Shown here piece by piece: positions 26,195 to 32,228 of a stretch of 32,228 nt of DNA. The stretch covers positions 1 through 32,228 of the forward strand of contig JALWLB010000167.1 in assembly GCA_027081145.1 (NCBI GenBank). The letters are read 5' to 3'. Position 1 is the stretch's first letter; every line of letters begins with the position of its first letter. Below the pieces are notes generated by a model. It worked only from the letters and a program-made list of their open reading frames with translations, was not told where the DNA came from and did not search any database. This DNA is from Campylobacterales bacterium. Its GTDB lineage: Bacteria; Campylobacterota; Campylobacteria; Campylobacterales; QNZT01. Both the position numbers and the translations under genes were made by a program.

Positions 26195-27427
26195 TTATCT
26201 ATCTATCTCACCAAAAACAATGTTTAAATTACCAATAATAGTAACAACATCCGCCAAATATGTACCAACCAACATCTCTTGCAAGACACTTGTGTGCCAA
26301 AAACTAGGAGCTCTTATTTTTAATCTATATGGATATGGATCACCTTGTGAATTTATATAAAAACCAAGCTCTCCTTTTGGAGACTCTGTTGCTACATAAA
26401 CTTCTCCAACAGGAGGTCTCATACCTTGAGTTACCAATACAAAATGCTGCATCAATGCAAAATTTTCTGTCATAAGTTGCTCTTTTGGAGCTGAAATATA
26501 TTCAGGAACATTTGCAACTATTTCGGGAGAGCTCTCTTTATACATAGGAATTAACTGTCTTAAAATTTTTGCACTCTCTCTCATCTCTTGCATATATAGT
26601 TTATATCTACCATAACTATCACAAGAGTCAGTCACAGGAACATCAAAATCAAGCTCATCATATATACTATATGGCTCCTCTTTTCTTATATCCCAAGCAA
26701 CGCCACTTCCTCTAAGAGTTGGACCACTACATCCCCAATTAAGTGCATCTTCTTTGCTTAACATACCAACTTGTTCAAGCCTCATAAGCCAAATTCTATT
26801 TTTATCCAAAAGTCCTTCATAATCAGCAATATTTTCAGGAAGTTTGTCTATAAACTTTTCTAAATCTTCAAGCCATCCTTTTGGTAAATCTAGTGGCACT
26901 CCACCTATTCTAATAGATGAGTGAGTTAGTCTTGCTCCGCAATAATCTTCCATAAGATCCATTGCAAATTCTCTCTCTCTAAAGCAGTACAAAAATATAC
27001 TCATAGCACCAACATCAAGTGCATGAGTTGCAAGCCAAAATAGATGAGATATAATTCTATTTAATTCAAGTAGCATAACTCTAATAATTTCGGCTCTTCT
27101 TGGAATCTTGTCTTCAATTCCTAAAAGTCTCTCAACTGCAAGAGCAAAACCATAATTATTTGAACTAGCTGCAATATAATCCATTCTATCTGTAGTTGGC
27201 AAAAACTCATTATAGATCATGTTTTCAGCCATCTTCTCAATACCTCGATGTAAATATCCAACATCAGGCACAGCTTTTACAACCTGTTCACCATCAAGCT
27301 CAAGAATCAATCTTAACTGCCCATGAGCAGATGGGTGTTGAGGACCAAAATTTACAATCATGCGATTGTCATCTTTTTCAAAAACAAGGTTTTCATAAAA
27401 TGGTTTTAATCTATTTGGAGTTTGCAT
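26195..27427 (-). CDS. nuoD: Complex I 49-kDa-type subunit NuoD
   Basis: A 410-residue subunit related to the large subunit of NiFe hydrogenases, forming the quinone pocket with NuoB. Family motifs include [15 protein letters not shown] (about residues 26-40), with the His loop facing the quinone, [12 protein letters not shown], and the C-terminal [14 protein letters not shown] and [18 protein letters not shown] segment. Length is normal and separate from NuoC (some bacteria have a NuoCD fusion). It begins four bases after nuoC. Confidence 0.97.
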   Translation of the reverse strand: MQTPNRLKPFYENLVFEKDDNRMIVNFGPQHPSAHGQLRLILELDGEQVVKAVPDVGYLHRGIEKMAENMIYNEFLPTTDRMDYIAASSNNYGFALAVERLLGIEDKIPRRAEIIRVMLLELNRIISHLFWLATHALDVGAMSIFLYCFREREFAMDLMEDYCGARLTHSSIRIGGVPLDLPKGWLEDLEKFIDKLPENIADYEGLLDKNRIWLMRLEQVGMLSKEDALNWGCSGPTLRGSGVAWDIRKEEPYSIYDELDFDVPVTDSCDSYGRYKLYMQEMRESAKILRQLIPMYKESSPEIVANVPEYISAPKEQLMTENFALMQHFVLVTQGMRPPVGEVYVATESPKGELGFYINSQGDPYPYRLKIRAPSFWHTSVLQEMLVGTYLADVVTIIGNLNIVFGEIDR

Positions 27428-27431
27428 ATTG

Positions 27432-28232
27432 TTATTTCCTTGAATTTAACTCTTTTGAGTTCTCTTTTTTAAACTTACTTATCAAAGGTACACCACCATC
27501 TTCTTGGTAATTTCCAAAATCTGTTGGTTTACCTGAGTATTTTTCACCATATGGTACCTCATGTTTAACTCTTGCAAAATTTTTAGTATCTTTTATATTT
27601 ATTGTTGCTGAGTCTCTCATCTCTGGACCTATAATATCACGATACTCTTTTCCAAAAATCTTATCAACTTCATACCATTTAGCTGCTTCATCACCTTCAA
27701 GCGGATATGATTTTAACAGTGGATAACCAACCCAATCTTCAGGCATCAAAAGTCTTTTTAGATATGTATGATTGTTAGCAACTATACCAAACATATCAAA
27801 CATTTCTCGCTCAGCCCAATCAGCACTTTTAAAAATATGCATAATAGAATCAATTGCTTGATCTTGAGATATCATGTACTTGACTCTTAATCTTTTTCTT
27901 TTCGACATAGATAACAGTTGATAAAAAATTTCAAATTGATTTGATTTAGCTAAAAAATCTGTTGCACTAAGTTCGGATAAAAAATCATACTCAAGCTCTT
28001 GCTTTAGAGATAACATAACTTTGCAAATATCTTTTGGCTCTATAATCACAACCAATTGATCTAACTCTATATATGAATCCTTAATCTTTACAAGTGATTT
28101 TAAGTGCTTTAAATCGTTTGCAAAAATCTCATCTGTTGATACATCTTTTCTTGGAACTGGAGGGGCTTTAAAAAATCTATCACTATAATAGGCTTTTTTT
28201 TGCAAATTTTTTCTATCTTGATACGCTCTCAT
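27432..28232 (-). CDS. nuoC: Complex I 30-kDa-type subunit NuoC
   Basis: A 266-residue peripheral subunit. The family signature is [14 protein letters not shown] followed by [20 protein letters not shown] (about residues 150-190). An N-terminal extension of roughly 45 residues and a C-terminal tail with charged repeats flank the core. It has no cofactor and clamps NuoD and NuoI. The ATG follows the nuoB stop with no gap (TAGATG). Confidence 0.95.
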   Translation of the reverse strand: MRAYQDRKNLQKKAYYSDRFFKAPPVPRKDVSTDEIFANDLKHLKSLVKIKDSYIELDQLVVIIEPKDICKVMLSLKQELEYDFLSELSATDFLAKSNQFEIFYQLLSMSKRKRLRVKYMISQDQAIDSIMHIFKSADWAEREMFDMFGIVANNHTYLKRLLMPEDWVGYPLLKSYPLEGDEAAKWYEVDKIFGKEYRDIIGPEMRDSATINIKDTKNFARVKHEVPYGEKYSGKPTDFGNYQEDGGVPLISKFKKENSKELNSRK

Positions 28233-28742
28233 CTATACCAACCTTTTTGGTTTTAATTTTTGAAATGCACTCTCTCTTCTTATCTGTTTTTGAAGCATCA
28301 TAACCGCATATTGTAAAGTCTCTGGTCTTGGTGCACAACCTGGTAAATAGATATCAACAGGAATTACTCTATCAACTCCTTGTACTGTTGCATAAGTGTT
28401 AAACATACCACCAGTATTAGCACAACTTCCCATACTTATAACCCATTTTGGCTCAGTCATTTGATCATACAATCTTTTTATAAATTCAGCATGTTTTTTT
28501 GTTAAGGTTCCAGCCACAACCATAAGATCAGCTTGTCTAGGACTAGCTCTAAATATAGTTCCAAATCTATCAAAATCGTATCTACTAGCACCTGATGCCA
28601 TCATTTCAATAGCACAACAAGCCAATCCATAGGTCAATGCCCACAATGAGTTACTTCTACCCCATTGAACAAGCTTATCAACTGTAGTAAGTGCAACAGG
28701 TAAACCTGCATCTTGAAGATAATTTACTTTATGCTGTGCCAT
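28233..28742 (-). CDS. nuoB: Complex I N2-cluster subunit NuoB
   Basis: A 169-residue subunit that holds N2, the last [4Fe-4S] cluster before quinone. The ligands are all present: the adjacent pair C42/C43 ([10 protein letters not shown]), C107 (GSCANTGG) and C136 (PGCAPRPE). I chose ATG 28742 (MAQHKVNYL) because AAGGAG lies seven bases upstream; the frame is open for 28 more codons upstream but these are inside nuoA. The gene overlaps nuoA by 19 bases. Confidence 0.97.
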   Translation of the reverse strand: MAQHKVNYLQDAGLPVALTTVDKLVQWGRSNSLWALTYGLACCAIEMMASGASRYDFDRFGTIFRASPRQADLMVVAGTLTKKHAEFIKRLYDQMTEPKWVISMGSCANTGGMFNTYATVQGVDRVIPVDIYLPGCAPRPETLQYAVMMLQKQIRRESAFQKLKPKRLV

Positions 28743-29113
28743 TCTAGTGCTCCTTTTTTCCATGCATATATAAATCCAATAGCCAACAATAATATAAATA
28801 TTAACATCTCTGCAAATCCAAACCAACCAAGTATTTTAAAATTAATAGCCCATGGAAACATAAATATAATCTCCACATCAAATAGTATAAATAAAAGTGC
28901 AAAGAGATAAAATTGGGCAGAAATGGTATTTGGCTGTTTTGAAACCTCAGGACCACATTCATAAATAGAAAGCTTTAATTTTTCATTATCAAGTCTAGCC
29001 AATTTTCTACTTATAAATCTAGCTATTATAGTAGTAGCAATAAACGCTACAAAAGTGATAATAAGAAGCAAAAACGCTCCAAAATAAGGGTGAGCAACAT
29101 CCATATGACTCAT
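28724..29113 (-). CDS. nuoA: Complex I membrane subunit NuoA
   Basis: A 129-residue, three-helix subunit and the first gene of the operon. The loop after helix 1 contains the family signature [11 protein letters not shown] (about residues 46-56), whose Cys marks the deactive state in other complexes, and helix 2 has the acidic [14 protein letters not shown] segment. ATG 29113 has AAAGGA about eight bases upstream; a second ATG at residue 4 is possible. The 241 bases upstream hold the regulatory sites of the whole operon. Confidence 0.96.
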   Translation of the reverse strand: MSHMDVAHPYFGAFLLLIITFVAFIATTIIARFISRKLARLDNEKLKLSIYECGPEVSKQPNTISAQFYLFALLFILFDVEIIFMFPWAINFKILGWFGFAEMLIFILLLAIGFIYAWKKGALEWHSIK

Positions 29114-29169
29114 TATGAATCCTTTGTTTAATAAATCACTATTTCTTATAATAAGTGTTAAAGAAAAGA

Positions 29170-29180
29170 TTCTACTATAT
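29170..29180 (-). promoter_or_regulatory. Candidate -10 region of the nuo operon
   Basis: On the minus strand TATAGTAGAAT contains two overlapping -10-like hexamers (TATAGT and TAGAAT), preceded by a T-rich stretch, about 60 bases before the nuoA ATG. A TTGACA at 29206-29211 is too far upstream (about 25 bases) to be its -35. A second candidate -10 lies in the palindrome CTTATTATAAG at about 29144-29154. The choice between them is open. Confidence 0.35.
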
Positions 29181-29234
29181 TAAAAATTAAACTTCACCCT
29201 AACTTGTCAATAAAAGAGTTATTTGATTACAAAA

Positions 29235-29317
29235 TGAAACACTTTTAGATATAGTAGCACAAAAAATAGATTAATCTAATTAACAATATGTTTACTTTTA
29301 TGTTACAAATTGTTACA
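29235..29317. promoter_or_regulatory. Cluster of three HP1021/CemR-type boxes upstream of nuoA
   Basis: TGTTACA occurs at 29301-29307 and again at 29311-29317 (direct repeat, 10-bp period, one helical turn), and TGTTTCA occurs on the minus strand at 29235-29241. All three fit TGTTWCW, the box described for the atypical response regulator HP1021 of Helicobacter; its Campylobacter/Arcobacter relative CemR is reported to control nuo transcription. The boxes lie about 120 to 205 bases upstream of nuoA. Binding here is inference. Confidence 0.5.
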
Positions 29318-29354
29318 TTACAAAGATATCATGTAGAGTTTTTACACTCCAAAA

Positions 29355-31091
29355 TCAATTTACAAAACCAACAGTTTTTGCTTCTCCAAATGATCCACTA
29401 ATCTCTTTTTTAATTGATTCTATAAAATCTTTTATACTAAAAATTGGCTCTTTTTTTACAGCAACACTCAATGCTGTGTTTTTTATAACTACCTTTATTT
29501 GTCCGCCTGTAAGATTATATTTTGCCAATAATTTTATATCAAAACTTTTTTCATATTGTGAAGTTTTTGGTAGCATTTTTTCCCATAAAAGTACTCTTTG
29601 CTCAAAAGTTGGTTTTGCAAACTCTATCTTATAATCAAATCTTCTTGAAAATGCTTGATCAATACTCTCAAGCAAATTTGTGGTAGCAATTAAAATACCA
29701 TCAAACTTTTCGATCTGTTCTAAAAAAATATTTTGCATTTGATTATGCATTTTATCAGCACTACCACCAGCAGATGTTGTACGAGAGCTTAAAAATTGAT
29801 CAGCTTCATTGAGTAAAAGAACTGGTTCACTTTTTGTTTGTCTGGCTATATCTTTAAAATCATCAAATATTTTTCTAACATTTTTTTCACTCTCACCAAC
29901 ATACATAGAGAGTATTTTAGAGCAGTCAAAACTTAAAACTTTTTTATTAAGCGACTTTGCAAGAGAAAGAGCTGTCATAGTCTTTCCAGTACCAGCTGGA
30001 CCATAAAATATCAACTTTGTCTCTATACCTTTTTTCTTATCTTTAACTCCCCACTCTTTTAAAAGCTTTAGTACATTTTTATCCATCTGCTTTAAAATAT
30101 TTTCCAATATCTTTTTGGTTTTTGGATTTAAAACCACATCTTCTATAGAGGTTTTTGGAGAGATTAGCTCAAATACTGTTTGCTCTTTTACAAGTGTTTT
30201 TAATTTTACTTTTTTTCTCTTTTTCTCTTTATGAGGGTGCATAATCTGCTGTAAAATATCTTCATTTATATAAAAATTTCTACTCACTCCACCATAGGTT
30301 GTTAGCACCTCTTCATAATCAACTATCTCTTTTTCTATCAAAGTTGAGCCCTCTTCTAAAAGAGATCTATTTTTAATCTTATCGTAATCATTCACACTTA
30401 CAATATCAATCAATGTATTGATATCTCTAAAACTCTCCAGTGAGCCTGAATACTCCTCTTTTAAAAGAAGCAAAAAAATTATCTGCTCTTTTGTGTTTAA
30501 TTTATTTTCTTTAAAAATTATCTCTACAGATAATGGTTTTTTACTTGTTTTTACTCTCTGGGCAATTCTCTCTTCTAATAGTTTTAACCTATTTTCCAGT
30601 CTATCTACACCAATTGAATTAGTAGCATAATTTTGTCTAATAGTACTTATCTTTTGATACAATTCCACTCTTAAAAATTGATCTTTTAGGTACTCTAAAT
30701 GGTCATTATAAGCTGTTGCTTTTGGAAGATTCATATCTTCTAAAGAGCCCTTCTCAAGCAGTTTAACAAAAGAAGAGCTCAAAGAGATAGTACTATTTAT
30801 AAGCTCTAAATTTGCAACTTTTCCAATATTTATTTTAGAAAGTGCTCCTTGAACTATCCAACCAGATTCAAGCAAATTTCGAATAAGTTGAAGTTTTTGG
30901 ATATGCTCATACCTCTTTTTAGAAAAGAGTTCACTCAAAATTAAAAAAACTGAACTCTCTTCTTCTCCTTTTATATATTTGTTGGTCAAATATTTTAAAA
31001 TTTCTGCCTCTTCTTTTGAACATCTAAGTTGAGAGAAAATTTTTGTTTTTTGAACATCACTATTTTCTAAAAAATCAATCAAATATTGCAA
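29355..31091 (-). CDS. AAA+ ATPase of the CDC48/FtsH-like group with a helical N-terminal region
   Basis: A protein of 578 residues. The first 300 form a helix-rich region with no domain I can name. The AAA+ module spans about 315-545: Walker A GPAGTGKT, the pore-loop-like MYVGESEKNVRKIF, Walker B VLLLNEADQF, sensor 1 ATTN and arginine finger FSRRFD, followed by the small helical lid. The Walker B Asp is replaced by Asn, with the catalytic Glu kept; this NEAD form recurs in a group of bacterial AAA proteins, so it is probably a family trait and not a defect. Function in the cell is unknown; remodelling or unfolding of a protein partner is likely. The best start is TTG 31091 with AAGGA seven bases upstream; TTG 31094 is one codon earlier. 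It is upstream of nuoA on the same strand but separated by 241 bases. Confidence 0.85.
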   Translation of the reverse strand: MQYLIDFLENSDVQKTKIFSQLRCSKEEAEILKYLTNKYIKGEEESSVFLILSELFSKKRYEHIQKLQLIRNLLESGWIVQGALSKINIGKVANLELINSTISLSSSFVKLLEKGSLEDMNLPKATAYNDHLEYLKDQFLRVELYQKISTIRQNYATNSIGVDRLENRLKLLEERIAQRVKTSKKPLSVEIIFKENKLNTKEQIIFLLLLKEEYSGSLESFRDINTLIDIVSVNDYDKIKNRSLLEEGSTLIEKEIVDYEEVLTTYGGVSRNFYINEDILQQIMHPHKEKKRKKVKLKTLVKEQTVFELISPKTSIEDVVLNPKTKKILENILKQMDKNVLKLLKEWGVKDKKKGIETKLIFYGPAGTGKTMTALSLAKSLNKKVLSFDCSKILSMYVGESEKNVRKIFDDFKDIARQTKSEPVLLLNEADQFLSSRTTSAGGSADKMHNQMQNIFLEQIEKFDGILIATTNLLESIDQAFSRRFDYKIEFAKPTFEQRVLLWEKMLPKTSQYEKSFDIKLLAKYNLTGGQIKVVIKNTALSVAVKKEPIFSIKDFIESIKKEISGSFGEAKTVGFVN

Positions 31092-31227
31092 CAAAACATC
31101 CTTAATTATATCAAAGTTTTTATCATCAAAGATAAATTTTTCCTAAATAAATACTCTTTACCACTGCTTAAAAACAGATTAATTAGTTTCGCTTGATATC
31201 TTTTATTAAAATTAAGTAGTATTATAT

Positions 31228-31977
31228 CTAATAATTTAAATATTTATCGAAGATTTTTTGATATTGTGGCTCTTTTTTTACCAAATCTAATGCATTTTGA
31301 AACTTTTGAATAATCTCATCTGAAACTAGTTTATTAAATGCAAAATACAATCCATCCTCTTTTAATTTATACACTATTTTAAACTTATCTAAAATATCAC
31401 TATGTTGTATATCGCTTTGATAAGAGTATGCAAATAGATCTATTTTGTTTGAGTTTAATCTATTTGCAAGTATTTTAATAGCATTTAATCCACCAACTTT
31501 ATCCAAGTCCAGCTCTCTTTTTTCAAGCAAAATATCTCCAATATCATTTAATATAACACCTATTTTATACTTTTTAGCATCTTTTAGTGAATGTAGTTTA
31601 ATATCTTTATCTTTTTTTGCAAGAAGTACTACTGTTTTGGTAGATATTGGTCCTACCCACTTAAACTCCTTTTCTCTTTGCCAAGTTCTCATAGTTGAAA
31701 AAATCATACCATTTTTATCATGTAGAGTCTGTTTATATGCTCTAGCCCATGGTAAAAATTTGATATCTTTTATACTAATATTTGAATCTAGTTTTTTTAG
31801 TACCAAAGATAACACCTCTACAGATATTCCTTTTAGAGTACCATTGTTATCCATATAGTTAAATGGTGGATAGTTTTCTGTTCGTATATTTAAATCATTT
31901 ATCGAATTTGCCAATAAAGTTTGTATGGATAATATAAAGATTACTAAAAATGATATTTTAAATTTACTAACTATCAT
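31228..31977 (-). CDS. Periplasmic solute-binding protein of the amino-acid/ABC type (SBP family 3)
   Basis: A 249-residue protein with a signal peptide (cleavage near LLA-NS, residue 23). The mature part has the family 3 pattern: IRTENYPPFNYMDNNG (about 30-45), GISVEVLSLVLKKL, LPWARAYKQTL and a late YLKxDGLYFAFNK segment. The amino-acid-contact Arg/Asp motif of classical amino-acid binders is not clear, and there are no permease or ATPase genes next to it, so it may be an orphan sensor-type binder. ATG 31977 has AAGGAG seven bases upstream. It lies 56 bases after the outer-membrane protein gene on the same strand. Confidence 0.85.
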   Translation of the reverse strand: MIVSKFKISFLVIFILSIQTLLANSINDLNIRTENYPPFNYMDNNGTLKGISVEVLSLVLKKLDSNISIKDIKFLPWARAYKQTLHDKNGMIFSTMRTWQREKEFKWVGPISTKTVVLLAKKDKDIKLHSLKDAKKYKIGVILNDIGDILLEKRELDLDKVGGLNAIKILANRLNSNKIDLFAYSYQSDIQHSDILDKFKIVYKLKEDGLYFAFNKLVSDEIIQKFQNALDLVKKEPQYQKIFDKYLNY

Positions 31978-32019
31978 GTAGAGTCTCCTTGATGTGCATA
32001 AAAACTTGTGATAACATAA

Positions 32020-32025
32020 ATTATA
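32020..32025 (-). promoter_or_regulatory. -10 element of the solute-binding protein gene
   Basis: TATAAT on the minus strand, within GTATAAT, lies just after the stop of the upstream gene. Initiation near 32013 would give a leader of about 36 bases ending in AAGGAG and the ATG at 31977. No -35 is evident. Confidence 0.5.
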
Positions 32026-32033
32026 CTAAATTA

Positions 32034-32228
32034 TTAAAAATCATAATTTACTTTTAATAAAAAGTTGTTTTTATTGTATGAATAAGTATTGATATTTGAT
32101 CTATTGTTGGTATAACTGTACTTAAACTCTGTTGATAGTTTTTTTAAGATATAGTATCTAAAAGATAAATTAACTTTATGTCTAGTATCTTTTCTAGCAA
32201 ATCCAAATCCAGGATCAGTCTCAGCATA
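32034..32228 (-). CDS. C-terminal end of an outer-membrane beta-barrel protein (partial)
   Basis: The last 64 codons of a gene that continues beyond the window, ending at TAA 32034-32036. The fragment alternates polar and aromatic residues in strand-turn-strand fashion (HKVNLSFRYYILKKLSTEFK, then YSYNKNNFLLKVNYDF) and ends in Phe, the usual last residue of proteins inserted by the BAM complex. Many Campylobacterota TPR or surface proteins end in such barrels. The exact family cannot be told from this part. Confidence 0.7.
   Translation of the reverse strand, partial: YAETDPGFGFARKDTRHKVNLSFRYYILKKLSTEFKYSYTNNRSNINTYSYNKNNFLLKVNYDF

Noticed and set aside
29206-29211. TTGACA as the -35 box of the nuo promoter
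   Set aside because: The nearest -10-like hexamer is about 25 bases away, well beyond the normal 16-18, and Campylobacterota promoters rarely use a -35.
31095-31227. A terminator or small gene between the AAA+ ATPase and the solute-binding protein genes
   Set aside because: Only a weak A/T stem (TTTATC/GATAAA) is present and there is no open frame of note.

Overview
The window is AT-rich chromosomal DNA from a Campylobacterota (epsilonproteobacterial) bacterium. The strongest evidence is a complete 15-gene respiratory complex I (nuo) operon in which the usual NADH-input subunits NuoE and NuoF are replaced by the unrelated proteins typical of this phylum. The operon is followed directly by the flagellar motor gene pflA, the order known from Campylobacter jejuni and Helicobacter pylori. 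Two tandem nuoG genes and a NuoF/GltD-type fusion point to a free-living or Sulfurimonas/Arcobacter-like lineage rather than a host-restricted Helicobacter. This placement is inference; I cannot name the genus.

Layout. 1-158: A-rich upstream region and promoter. 159-1211 (+): an exported multiheme cytochrome c with eleven haem motifs. 1212-1715: no intact gene, but two adjacent hairpins and the two ends of a decayed ATPase gene. 1716-4249 (-): a sirtuin-type deacylase, a zinc-dependent HDAC-type deacylase overlapping it, and an HDOD signalling protein. 4341-4622 (+): a small membrane-anchored zinc-ribbon protein. 4619-5943 (-): endonuclease IV and a small lipoprotein. 6057-8782 (+): an OmpA-family protein and a calcium-repeat lipoprotein, translationally coupled and closed by a clear terminator. 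8814-9575 (-): an exported DUF2059 protein. 9640-12000 (-): pflA. 12062-29113 (-): nuoN back to nuoA. 29355-31091 (-): an AAA+ ATPase. 31228-31977 (-): a periplasmic solute-binding protein. 32034-32228 (-): the C-terminal end of an outer-membrane beta-barrel protein that runs off the window.

How the genes work together. The nuo products form a proton-pumping complex I with normal membrane (A, H, J, K, L, M, N) and quinone-reducing (B, C, D, I) parts. The electron-input part is unusual: a 77-residue NuoE substitute, a protein joining a remnant of the NuoF cluster domain to a GltD-like FAD/NAD(P)H oxidoreductase, and two NuoG paralogues of which only the first keeps the N7 cluster ligands. Upstream of nuoA lie three exact matches to the HP1021/CemR box (TGTTWCW), two of them a direct repeat with a 10-bp period, suggesting control by the Campylobacterota energy-metabolism regulator. 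The pflA gene appears to have its own extended -10 promoter directly at its start codon, so its mRNA may be leaderless.

No tRNA, rRNA, CRISPR array, intact insertion sequence or replication origin was recognised. Apart from the decayed ATPase gene, the window looks like stable core genome.
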